64,000 nucleotides of DNA. Origin: Hymenopus coronatus. Its lineage: Eukaryota > Arthropoda > Insecta > Mantodea > Hymenopodidae. Location: positions 19,275,001 to 19,339,000 of the forward strand of contig CM060880.1 in assembly GCA_030762935.1 (NCBI GenBank), read 5' to 3'. The stretch's first letter is position 1; each line of letters begins with the position of its first letter. Under the pieces are notes generated by a model. That model was not told the DNA's origin, did no database searches, and saw nothing but the letters and a program-made list of their open reading frames with translations. Positions 21,211-30,894 of the stretch are shown here, piece by piece. The position numbers were made by a program, and so were the translations under genes.

Positions 21211-21470
21211 TTTCATTTGTATAGCCCCCTTTAGCTTCAATGGTCGTATCGGAGGCTTTGACTTGTGAAACAACTCGCATTACTGTAGATTCAGAACTTT
21301 AGGTTAATCAAAAATGTTATTACTAAACACACACACACACTCATGCTTCCAGACTCTATGGGGGATAGGGAATAATTCTGGTTAAAGAAAAATTCCCCAC
21401 CCCAGCCGGGAATCGAACCCGGGACCTCCGGGAGAAGTCAGTTCAATGACTACTCGACCACGGAGGCAGT
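21211..21470 (-). mobile_element. SINE family B, full length
   Basis: The minus strand runs from ACTGCCTCCGTGGTCGAGTAG (A box) via GTCCCGGGTTCGATTCCCGG and GGGGTGGGGAATTTTTCTTT to the family 3' end (GGGGGCTATACAAATGAAAC). No convincing flanking duplication is visible. Confidence 0.92.
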
Positions 21471-21479
21471 CCTCCTTAA

Positions 21480-22005
21480 TCTTGTCCCTTACTTTCTAAG
21501 TAGACAAAACGTAACACTGTATCAGTCAAGGGTGGATGAGGTGGTCGAGCAAAGTGACCACATTAAAATTGCCATTTGTAACTTTTTTCCCGCATTTTAA
21601 TTGAGAGTAAATCATAATTTTATAAAATAATTAATTCTTATATCTATTCTCCATTCAAGGCACAAAAGGTATAATTCTGTAACATGCCAAGCAAAAGTTC
21701 TTGACACAAAGTCCGCCACATTTAATCCGTGTAGCCGCGAATACTGAAGATTTTTATTTTTATGGGCGAGGGGGGGGGGGGCGCAAAATATTAACGAATT
21801 AACGCCTTCCCTTATTACTGCAATGCCTCTTGTATCTTCTGGGTTTCCGTCCACACCACATTCTGTGTGCAATTCTGTATAATTCATCGGATCGTACAAG
21901 ACAATATTCTGAATTTTCAGAATATACTCAAAGTTGACACTCTTTTGCACGCGCAGTAAGATGAACTGAAGGTAGCGATGCAAATAGAAATTGAGTTCAT
22001 GGAAT
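21480..22005. other. Unassigned sequence left of a transposon end
   Basis: It contains a G-run at ~21769-21781. The minus-strand frame 21612-22034 (140 codons) overlaps the end of the neighbouring transposon and shows no domain I recognise. Confidence 0.4.
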
Positions 22006-22006
22006 G

Positions 22007-22671
22007 TACAGAGTGTTTTATGTAGAACTGACACATTTCTTTCTTTAATTATTCCGATGGAAATTCATTCAATGACCCAATTTTAGCACCAAATTAAGCA
22101 GAATGTCCTGGAGTTTCGATTCCTTGTCACTAGATGCGCAGATTATTATGTTTTCCTAATTGCATTGTTGGCAGCTGTTTCGACATTTTGTTCTTGTAGT
22201 CAACGTGAAAATGCAGCACGATGTAGAGCTGAGTCAAGGATCTTTTCAGCAAGATGGCGCTACATCAAATGAATCCAAGAACCTAATTGCAAGTTTCTTT
22301 GACGACCGGATAATTTCCAGGAACCTGTGCCCACCGAGATCTCCGGATTTGACATCGCCGGAGTTCTTTCTATGGGGTAACTTAAACGACAGGGTTTACG
22401 CCACACGTCCCCAGACATTGGACGATCTGAAGCACATCATAAAGGAGATGCAAGCTATTGACAACAGAGTCCTCGAACGAGTGATCAGTAACATGGAACG
22501 ATGTGTTAAGTTGTGCCTTATGCGGGATGGAGGACATTTTCAGCATTTGCTATAGAGGTAAATAATCTCCCAAAATCCCTCTACAATTTAGGTATAATAA
22601 GTTGTCGCTAGCATAACACGTTGAAACAATTAATGAAAGAAATGTGTCAGCTCTATATAAATTACCCTGTA
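22007..22671 (+). mobile_element. Tc1/mariner-superfamily derivative with ~44-bp terminal inverted repeats
   Basis: The left end 22007-22050 and right end 22628-22671 are inverted repeats with a few mismatches, sharing ACTGACACATTTCTTTC. Both ends read TACAG(A/G)GT outward, so the duplicated target is TA, the Tc1/mariner rule. The unit is only ~665 bp against ~1.3 kb for autonomous relatives. It keeps the 3' part of a transposase, so it is an internally deleted, non-autonomous copy. Confidence 0.88.
22160..22555 (+). pseudogene. Transposase C-terminal remnant (Tc3-like DDE)
   Basis: Of the 131-codon frame, the part from about residue 28 matches the C-terminal half of insect Tc3/mariner-like transposases. 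FQQDGAT holds the second catalytic aspartate, PPRSPDLTSPEFFLWG the third catalytic block, and PQTLDDLKHIIKEM with a terminal GGHFQHLL the end. The third acidic position reads E in SPEFF where close relatives usually have D. The N-terminal helix-turn-helix and first aspartate are absent. The first ~27 residues are out of family and probably come from the deletion junction. Confidence 0.85.
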
Positions 22672-22794
22672 TAATTTAACCATATAACTCTCTTCAAAAC
22701 AGCTTGGTGAAAAAAAAAAAAAAATAACATATGATGTCGCCTCAGGACTTCAACTCGTGATATCCCGCCAGGGCCAACAGAGGCATTGAGGTAC

Positions 22795-22960
22795 CGCAGG
22801 CAATGCTACTGATGATACATGAAGATGAAGCACCGGTGGAATGCGATGGCGGGGGAAACCGGAGAAAACCTGGCCCTCTGCCGCTTTGTCCACCAGAATG
22901 CTCACATACGGTAGCTTGGGATCGAAGCTCTGCGGTGAGAGGCGAATGGTCTAACAGAGG
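22795..22960 (-). mobile_element. SINE family D, partial
   Basis: The reverse strand has TGGACAAAGCGGCAGAGGGC, GGTTTCCCCCGCCATCGCAT and CCACCGGTGCTTCATC, matching the copies at 24.3 and 26.7 kb. On the plus strand GATCGAAGCTCTGCGGTGAG marks the degenerate tRNA-like head. Confidence 0.85.
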
Positions 22961-22964
22961 GAGC

Positions 22965-24270
22965 TGGCAACAAATGACTGCACCCTCTTCCTTACATTTA
23001 TGGGTACATTCTTATCCGAACCACTAATCAAATGGATCAAATGTCAAAATTGTTAGAACAAAGTGCCGAATCCATGCAAAGAGAAAGTGGCAACCTATTT
23101 AAAAAACGTCTACACCCCTAATAGTTATTGTACAGTCACATTACAGATGCTAAGTTAATAATTTAATTCTGCTTTAATCTATGGCCAAAGGCGACTCCTG
23201 ACTGTCAAGAGATGTAACTAATTTAAAAATATGAAAAGAGTGCAACATCGGGATGATTAGCACCAAAATCCCTTATGCAAATTAAAAAGCTGATTAATAA
23301 ATAAGAATATTATATTTGTGTGTATATATATATTTGGGTATATTCAGAGAGAAATTGTTCACAGAGAAAAAAAAATATCCTTGTTCTCTTCCGAATAGAT
23401 GTAGCTCTTTTTAATGTAATGTAATTTAGCCGAGTCTTATGCCGTTTGCTGCAACTAGTCCACACTGGTTTTTCCTGAGAAACAATAACCACGGCCAAGC
23501 AGAAAAGTTTGTTTATTTAGCACTTAACATTCCACAAATCTAAGGTTCTTTGGCAAATATTTCTACTGAAATTATGAACTTTCATTGTATGGTTGCGTTC
23601 AAAGTCTGACAAACAGTTTTACTTTTTTCTGTGAAAGTAAGTTCTCAATGGTTGTCTTAACAAGCGACCAATTGCACAAGAATTGTCAGACTTTACTTTG
23701 AAATTGGCGGCTAAAATGCACGTTCCCAAAATATCTGTGCTGCCATTTTAAAATCTCATCATTTACATATTTTAATTGTGTGATTTATTCCTCGCAAACA
23801 CGAAACTGCACGTTTGACAATTACATTAAACACTTGTAATCTATCTTCTTTTACAATACTTTAAAATACTTTTACAAGCGCGTGCTTCAGTATTTCGTTA
23901 AATAATTATTAAATACAAACGTAATTGCCAACATGATATTTCCTTACACATGAGAAAGTGGTGGTTGTAACTCAAACAAGCTACCACTGCCATTGTTGAA
24001 AATGATTAGAAATTAGAAACCGGTAACGAGAGCTTGAAGTGGTGACTGAACTTATGATTATCAAATCCAATTCTATTTTAATAAAAGTATAACTAATAAC
24101 GAAAAATACACAATGAATAATATTAATGGGGATGTGACACATTAAAGGCATTAATAGAGTCGCCACTGTCTACGACATGTAATGTCGGGATTAGCATAAA
24201 CATGGTATGATGTAATATGAAGTTAAGAAATGTTGCTAAATTAAAATATTTTCCGGAATAAGTACTAACA
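22965..24270. other. Unassigned AT-rich sequence
   Basis: No repeat family or protein motif recognised. Confidence 0.45.
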
Positions 24271-24272
24271 TG

Positions 24273-24495
24273 GGCAATTAGACAACTCGCCTCTCACCTA
24301 GGTGCCCCGGGTTTGATCCCAGGCGACGGCATGAGCCTTGTGGACAAAGCGGCAAGGGTCGGGGTTTCTCCGGGTTCTCTGGTTTCCTCCGCCATTGTAT
24401 GCCACCGGTGTTCCATCTTCATTATATGTATTATCAGTGTCATCGTCTGCGGTGCCGTATGCAGTAAAAGCGGGCGTTCAACACTATTAAAAATG
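24273..24495 (+). mobile_element. SINE family D, near full length
   Basis: Head GACAACTCGCCTCTCACCTA and B box CCGGGTTTGATCCC are followed by TTGTGGACAAAGCGGCAAGG, TTTCCTCCGCCATTGTATGC, CACCGGTGTTCCATC, a (GTATTATCAGTGTCATCG) block and the 3' end AAAGCGGGCGTTCAACAC. Confidence 0.9.
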
Positions 24496-24521
24496 AACAA
24501 TACACGTAGTCAGTTATTTAC

Positions 24522-24765
24522 TTTCGAGATTTCCTCCGTGGTCCATGGTACAATGCTAGTCTCCAGTTTCGGTGCATGGTGGAGGACAATGGATTTTTTT
24601 TTGAGCTTAAAAATCCTTAGTATGGCTTCCGGTAAACTAACCTCAAGCCTGCCGAAGAGGCCTCTAAGCAAAAGTAAGCGGTCTTTCACGCCCAATAAAG
24701 AATAGAGCATTGAGAACCGCAGCAGTTAAAAGAGCATTCATAAGTAAAACTCAATTTAATTTTTG
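24522..24765 (+). mobile_element. SINE family A, copy 1 of a tandem pair
   Basis: The head is decayed (CCTCCGTGGTCCATGGTACA, weak B box). The body GAGCTTAAAAATCCTTAGTA, TCAAGCCTGCCGAAGAGGCC and TTTCACGCCCAATAAAGAAT continues to TAAAAGAGCATTCATAAGTA. A second SINE-A follows directly. Confidence 0.88.
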
Positions 24766-24769
24766 TAGA

Positions 24770-24960
24770 GTCCGAAATTGCGGTTCAAAGCCGCAAGAGC
24801 GACGGAATACTTCTTCAAGCATAAAAATTCTTAGCATGGCTTCCTTGGGAAAGGAAATAAAGCCAGTGGTCCGATGTCATAGATTTATGTCACGAAAAAG
24901 AACCTCAAACTTGACGAGGCCTCTGAGCAAAATTTCCAGCCTTTCACGCCCAATATACCA
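24770..24960 (+). mobile_element. SINE family A, copy 2 of a tandem pair, truncated
   Basis: AGCATAAAAATTCTTAGCATGG, GGAAAGGAAATAAAGCCAGTG, AAAGAACCTCAAACTTGACG and TTTCACGCCCAATATACC match family A. The 3' end is cut where unassigned sequence starts. Confidence 0.88.
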
Positions 24961-25261
24961 GGCGGCCCAACTGGCCCGTATTTGACGTGTGCAGATATCC
25001 ATTCCCTTGGTGTGTTAATAGTCACAAAATTCAAATTAAAACCCGCCGGTATACTGGCGAGAGTCTTGCTCATCAGCGGACGCTGTGAGCGCGTTGCGCT
25101 CATTGTGAGAAATAAATCAAAGGTTGTTCTCTTCCAATTCTCCACTTGCGAGTTTCAACTTGAAATAGCCCCGTTGAGTTCTGCAACTCTGTTAACGCTC
25201 CAAGGGATATCTGCACCGTTGGGACCCCTGGTAGAATCACAATAGTTAAAGGAGTCCAGAG

Positions 25262-26615
25262 AGAAAAATCCACAATGGTTAGCTGCCCTTACATAAGGGA
25301 GACCATAACGGTTCAGCATACTTAGGAATATATTTAGACAATTCTAATATTTAAAACATTAAATATTAAAATAGCTAATATTAATTGTTAACAATATTTA
25401 GTCTCCAAATGTCAATTTGTTTAATAATATCAGAAATATTAATTTTAAATGTAAATTATTTTCCCATTTTAAAGATTTTCCCCATTTCTTTTAGCATTTA
25501 GGTAATTGGGCAACTACCTGGTGAATTTGTGTTTATTTTATTTTTTAACAGTATTATACAAATAGCAGTGTAAATTTGAAGTTAATTAAAATGGTCACAC
25601 ATATTCTGTACTGCAGTAAGAGGAAGCCAAAATCGCTTGAGGACATTGACAGCAATTAATTTTGAGCTGTTCCCGTGCTCCAAGTGAAAAAACAGTAACT
25701 TCCCAGTTATTTATTTGGTATTTGCTTCTAGGGTCAGGAAAATAATTTCTCACGATGTGTTTGAATGCATAACCCATACAAGACTGAATTGACAAGACAT
25801 ACCTACATAATCCGAGGGAGTATTGCGCAGTTTTATCTCGCCAGATTGCACACGTTAAATCACTCAAATATTAAAATTAATTTCACAATGGACCTCGATA
25901 ATGAAATGCAGATCGAAACCTTTGCATTTGTAACACGTTTAGCTCATTGATGTTTATGAGGGGGTCGTGTTTTTATATCGACACTCACCTTTCACCTCGT
26001 TATGCCATACGTGTAAAGCAGCATTTACTGTTTACGGTTGTGTTAATGGCCACATTCCGGTTGCCAATAATTCCCTTCGATATAATTTACGTATGAGCTG
26101 ATTATTATCGTGCTCGAGCTTTATCTTTGTTTTTACGACCTGGGTCGTTAACTTACAACACTTAGCAGTTTCTTTATTTGTTTTGCATTTGTGCGACCAT
26201 GCTGCTTTTTTAAGACTTGTACGCTCGTATAAATTTTATGGTTCACGGAAGAGCAATAAGTGATAAAGCGAAGAAATGATAAAGACGACGTGAAGTTCTA
26301 TTTCTGCTATATACCACACGTCATTTCAAACAATAAACAAGACAACGCGTTAATAACCTTCTTTACGACCCCATTTCAACTCTCGATTACACTAGCAACT
26401 CGAGGCAGCATTAACTGCGCCTGCGCGTTGTGTTGCTTAGCAATAGATTACGGCAAATTCTGCTCCTCAACTTAACTTAGCTATGAACATTTAATCTGAG
26501 CAAACAGTTATGTGCCTAGAGTTGAGGGAAACAAGTAACACATTTTAAGGGAATTATAAACATATAACGCTAAATTTGTCACCCGTTTTCTTTGAAATTA
26601 CGACTACAATATTTT
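25262..26615. other. Unassigned sequence
   Basis: AT-rich between 25320 and 25600, otherwise mixed. No family recognised. The preceding 24965-25260 is also unassigned. Confidence 0.45.
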
Positions 26616-26673
26616 TTTTTTACTTTCTCTACACCTACTTTGTACATCGTGTATAGAGAATGTATTGTAATGC

Positions 26674-26892
26674 ACCCAAAAATTCCCGGGGTTCGATCCC
26701 AAGCGACCGCTTGAGAGATTTGTGGTGGACAAAGCGGCGCTGGGGCGGGTTTCCCCCGGGTACTCCGGTTTCCCCCGCCATCGCATTCCACCGGTGCTCC
26801 ATCATCATTCATGTATCACCAGTGTCACCGCCTGCGGTGCCATAAGTAGTTAAAGCGGGCGTTAAACACTACAAAAAAAAACCCAAAAATTC
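26674..26892 (+). mobile_element. SINE family D with perfect 12-bp target-site duplication
   Basis: ACCCAAAAATTC occurs at 26674-26685 and 26881-26892, flanking a 5'-truncated family D unit. That unit contains GGGTTCGATCCC, GTGGACAAAGCGGCGCTGGG, CGCATTCCACCGGTGCTCC, AAAGCGGGCGTTAAACACTA and an A-tail. The duplicated bases are PHM head-block sequence, so the SINE landed in an existing PHM copy. Confidence 0.95.
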
Positions 26893-27237
26893 GATACCGA
26901 GATTTCACCGGTAATACATGTTTTGGGTCCCCCTGAATCCAGAAAAAGCATTTCTACAAAAAGGTCCGTGTTGGTGCGTGTTTGTGCGTGTGTGTGTGTG
27001 TGTGGACAGCATAGCTCAAAAACGAAAAGACCGCTAAATACCAAACTTGGTATTTACATGGAACGTTTTTTCGAACATTTTGATTTTCTCAAAATGGCTC
27101 TAACGATTTTTATTAAAATATCATATATTAAAGATATTTACCCGACAAATAATATGTACATACTGAATTTTCGGGGAATAGCACCTGAAGACTACTTTAT
27201 TCTGGATGGATTTTACGGAATTTTGCATAACTGCAAA

Positions 27238-27330
27238 ACCGTAAGATCGTCCGATATGACCAAACCAGGTTAAAGGACGTTAAACTACATTAAAAAAATA
27301 AATAAATAAAAAAATAAAACGTAAGAGATA
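27238..27330 (+). mobile_element. SINE family C, 5'-truncated insertion
   Basis: CGTCCGATATGACCAAACC and GGTTAAAGGACGTTAAACTA match the 3' end of the family C copy at 29889-30120, followed by an A-rich (AAAT)n tail. ACCGTAAGA before and AACGTAAGA after look like the target duplication within the PHM body. Confidence 0.85.
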
Positions 27331-27719
27331 AACAAAAACTTACCACACAAAAAAATGTAGAGCACATTAAAACACACAATTTATGTTATATAATTTTTTT
27401 TTTTTTTTTTTTTTTTTTTCATGGAGTTGATCGTTTTTGAGATTTTGCTTGTTTTTGGTTTCAACTTTAAAAAACTTATACTTTTCTCATATGGGAATTT
27501 GTCAACTCCTGTCCATACAAACAAAGAAACTTCAGTCACATAGCAGCCAGCTTTTGACTATCACTTTAGCCTATGGTACTCCCTTATTTCCCTTCTACTT
27601 ACTAGAAGCAAGTAATGAGAGTATTTCAAGTAATGTTTTCTGGATTAACATGAAGTAAATAGCAGAATAACAATAATTTGTTGTAGAGATGTAGATGAAT
27701 GGGACACAGATTTTTCAGC

Positions 27720-28160
27720 TTTCCCACTATGTTTGCTGCGATGGGAAGAGAGAGGAATCTGGAACAGTGCTGACCTCTAGCAGGTTAATTTGCAGGTGTA
27801 TGCTCGCGACAGAAGGAAATCTGGTGGTGGTTTGTGTGGTTGCGTCCCTAATATTGGAGAATGATGGGGCATACACTTGGGCGGATCTATGGTACCGTTA
27901 ATCCAGCAACGTGGTTGCAGTTTATCACGTTCAGTATGCCGGCCACAAATACTGCATTGTTTGTGTTTTCTCTCTGGGATTGTGATTAAGTCCGTGCCCT
28001 GCAAATGTCGCATTTCCTCTGCGGTCAGTCAACAGCTCAACTCTCAGCAAAACTCCTACCCTACATTAAATGTGCGTCAAAATCCATACATTTGGGGGGA
28101 ATTCAAAATCTATTATTTTTTTCTTTACTAATATTTAATTAATACGTATTTTACTTTTTT
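27720..28160. other. Unassigned sequence
   Basis: No family recognised; frames at 27777-28013 and 27877-28131 have no known domain. Confidence 0.4.
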
Positions 28161-28164
28161 CCCC

Positions 28165-28716
28165 AGTTTTCCCCAATATACTTCACCATTAGATTCAATA
28201 CTCAGATTTCACCTTTTAGGGTCATTGAATAAAAACCACACTTAAGCCAAACTACCTACATATATATAGCAACTTTTTTTTCTCGAATTATTTTCTAAAA
28301 ATTGCTTTTAAACGATTTAGATTAAAGTACCACACGTTTAAGATGTTGACACCAATAAAAACAACAAGATCCTGTATTTTCTTTGAATAGCCAATGAAGT
28401 CCTCTTCATTAAAAAGGAATGTTGCATAGCTGATAAACCTTATTAAATAATATTAAAGATATCTTAAAACATACAAATATTTCAAATCACTTTCTTTTGT
28501 GGCATTAACCATTTCTGAGATATCCGCTTTAATTTTTCAATACTTCTGTCATTTTTAAACTGATATAGCTAATCAGTGTTTCTCGTGATGACGTGAAAGT
28601 GTTTGGACAGCTTTTAAACATTTGACTCGATTCTGTTTTACGTATTGCCCTTGTATCTTATAACGAAAGGATACGGAAACCAATTCTGCGAAGATGTCTT
28701 TCGTAAGAATATTCTG

Positions 28717-28720
<4 letters not shown>
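28165..28720 (+). mobile_element. PHM family copy, decayed
   Basis: Order retained: ATTCAATACTCAGATTTCACC, TTTAGATTAAAGTACCACACG, GAATAGCCAATGAAGTCCTC, GTGGCATTAACCATTTCTGAG, and TTCTGCGAAGATG near the end. It is strongly diverged and lacks palindrome and tail. Confidence 0.7.
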
Positions 28721-28754
<34 letters not shown>

Positions 28755-28772
28755 TTATAATAATAATAATAA
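28718..28772. repeat. (TAA)n microsatellite
   Basis: ATA/TAA trinucleotides with one interruption, at the end of a decayed PHM copy. Confidence 0.95.
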
Positions 28773-28774
28773 AA

Positions 28775-29340
28775 CTATACAAAAATAATCAATGGTGAGG
28801 GAAGAAACTTCAACCCATGGTTTTAGTGGAAGTCTTGCCTTGCAAATTGATATTACTGATAAATATGTTAGTTTGTGTGTGCTCTAGACATGTGGTTTGT
28901 TTCTTTCTTTCTTCCTTACTTCTTTATACGAGTTTTATAGACATACTTTTTGATAAGTTTTAATCAAACGATGGTATAACAAACACTCCTGTCTTCCTTA
29001 ATAAACACTTATTGTACAAAAGTAAATTTGTGAAATTTCATCGCATTCATCTATATCCTCCAAAAAATCCAGTCTCATATCGTAAATCGTTTGACATAAT
29101 TTTTCCATGAATTTCCGCTTAATGCGCAAGCTGGAGAACCATAATCATGGCAGGCTAATGTTATTCGATAGTTGATTGGACACACATCATCACGAGAGCA
29201 GATTGCTATGACATAACATTTAGGAAATCTGCACGCATGTGGAAGGGAAGTCATTACATCAATTTAAATCAGTAACAAATCTCATTATTTGGAACTCATT
29301 TGATATCTTTCATTTTTTCTACTATCATTTTCTGCGAAGA
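28775..29340. other. Unassigned sequence
   Basis: Nothing recognised. Confidence 0.4.
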
Positions 29341-29344
29341 TGTT

Positions 29345-29590
29345 TCATGTTTTTCGAGAACATAAACGCACACGCTAGCAACGTTACAGCGCAGCCAACT
29401 GGTAACTGGTAGCGGGGGGTGGCACTCTCTTTAAAAACCACAAGTAGATCAGCGCGCAAACAGGTTTCACTTTCGCTTGCCGTGCTTGTCTGGATTAAGG
29501 GCCGCGTGGGGAAAAAACAGCTAATCTCCTCACTTAGCACTTCAGTTATACTGTTTTGTTTGCATCCGGAAGGCGGTTCTAACACTGTCC
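29345..29590 (+). repeat. Dispersed repeat X, copy 1
   Basis: It shares GTTTTTCGA, ACGCACA, GGGTGGCACTCTC, AGGTTTCACTTTCGCTTG, AAACAGCTAAT and TTTTGTTTGCATCCG-type blocks, in order, with the reverse complement of 55745-56022. Both copies have an open frame in the same register (VSLSL then KKQLIS or TKQLIS). Class unknown. Confidence 0.65.
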
Positions 29591-29878
29591 CAGCTTTGAC
29601 TAGCAGCGTTACCTATGTCTCCAGTCACATTACGTCTGCAAAACCGAAGTTCCCTTCCGCTCCGCATGACCGAAAAATTGACAAAAACACGAACACTTAT
29701 TACTATCACTACCATACATAGGTAGGTGTCGGGGGCTGTAACTTTCAACATGCATAATTTGAGATAACGCGATACTACTAAATATTGTGTCACCAAATTC
29801 ACGAAGATAATGCACAAAATTCTCCCTGACTGGGCTCTTCACTTTCGTCTTTTGGATATACACTGAGAATGAAAATTT

Positions 29879-30130
29879 AATTACTGGTGCCCGCCTGGGT
29901 AGTGTGGTGGTAGCGTGTGTGTTTCAAATTCAACAGGTCGTGAGTTCGAATCTCGCTTAGGGTGAGTAAGGTTTTCTCCGGGGTTTTCCCTTATCCTGAG
30001 AAGACGAATGTCGAATAACTTTAAACTCCATGTACCTCAAGATCATTTGTGCATCATTTCACCAATTTCATTCATCGTCCGATATGACCAACCAGGTTAA
30101 AGGACGTTAAACTTAAAAAAAATTACTGGT
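29879..30130 (+). mobile_element. SINE family C, full length with perfect 10-bp target-site duplication
   Basis: AATTACTGGT at 29879-29888 and 30121-30130 flanks the unit. It has the A-box region GCCCGCCTGGGTAGTGTGGTGG, B box GTCGTGAGTTCGAATCTCGC, core CAAGATCATTTGTGCATCAT, and 3' end GGACGTTAAACTTAAAAAAA. This is the best-preserved family C member here. Confidence 0.95.
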
Positions 30131-30131
30131 C

Positions 30132-30735
30132 AAACACTTCGAAGGGAGAAAGGTGAGGTGACCAAAAATGGGAACATTTAGCCCTCCAGGCTGCCTGCTC
30201 TTGTTCACCTTTACTCCAGTGGATTGTGGGTAAATTCTAATTACTACTTGAAACTATACATTCGATTGTTATCGACATTCCAAGAAAATGTAAATATTTT
30301 TAGAACATTCTGAAAATCCGTTCAAAGAAATTTTCGCAACGATTTTCAATATGGCTTGAAAAACACTTCAATCTACATACCTACACCTTATAAAATTATC
30401 TCATGAAAGTGCCCAAAATATGACATTGACATGTCTTAAATATGTCATATTAACACTTTAAATAACAACATATAAATATACGCACAATAAAACCCACTAT
30501 TTAGTTCATTTTAAAATACTGAAACATGCTGAGGGGCAAAATATGACAAGTCTTAGAAATCCAGCCCCTAGTCATCACATTTGCTAACTCACTCCATTAA
30601 AGCGTACAAACAACCTTCAGTACTTCCAACATTGTAAGCCGCCACTGGGGTTGTCATCTCAAAATAATTTGAGATCACCTTGGGGTTTACTGGGAAACAT
30701 GCGAGTCAGTTGAGAAATTCAATGCTATGCCAGCC
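30132..30735. other. Unassigned AT-rich sequence
   Basis: Nothing recognised. Confidence 0.4.
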
Positions 30736-30737
30736 TG

Positions 30738-30890
30738 TTGCCATAAGAGCTCAGTGGTAGAGCAACCCGCAAGAGACCGAGAGATATCTGGTTCAAATCC
30801 CGGTTATGGCATTGAGTTTTTCGGTCTGACTCTACCTATCCAACTCCTGTCCTATACACGACTTGTGTGTGTGGGGGGGGGGGGGGGAGA
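30738..30890 (+). mobile_element. tRNA-derived SINE-like unit
   Basis: GCCATAAGAGCTCAGTGGTAG (A box) and CTGGTTCAAATCCCGG (B box) are spaced as in a tRNA, followed by a ~60-bp non-tRNA body and a (GT)n plus G-run end. It is too degenerate and unpaired at the acceptor to be a functional tRNA gene, and I see no second copy. Confidence 0.65.
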
Positions 30891-30894
30891 ATTA

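Larger units (their letters stand above)
26621..27715 (+). mobile_element. PHM family copy, near complete, with two SINE insertions
   Basis: Head palindrome TACTTTCTCTACACCTACTT...GTATAGAGAATG starts at 26621. A SINE-D (26686-26880) is inserted in the head block and a SINE-C 3' fragment (~27246-27320) in the body. A (GT)n tract lies at ~26985-27002, a T-run of ~30 near 27391-27419, and the tail ends at 27715. Part of the body between the internal palindrome and TACATGGAACG is missing. Confidence 0.93.

Noticed and set aside
21612..22034. 140-codon minus-strand open frame
   Set aside because: It runs across a transposon end and into unassigned DNA; no motif recognised.
24885..25145. GPVGPPG segment suggesting collagen
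   Set aside because: Seven residues only, and the frame runs into a SINE-A unit on the opposite strand; no Gly-X-Y continuation.
30738..30815. Possible tRNA gene
   Set aside because: A/B boxes fit but acceptor and anticodon stems do not pair convincingly, and a non-tRNA body follows.
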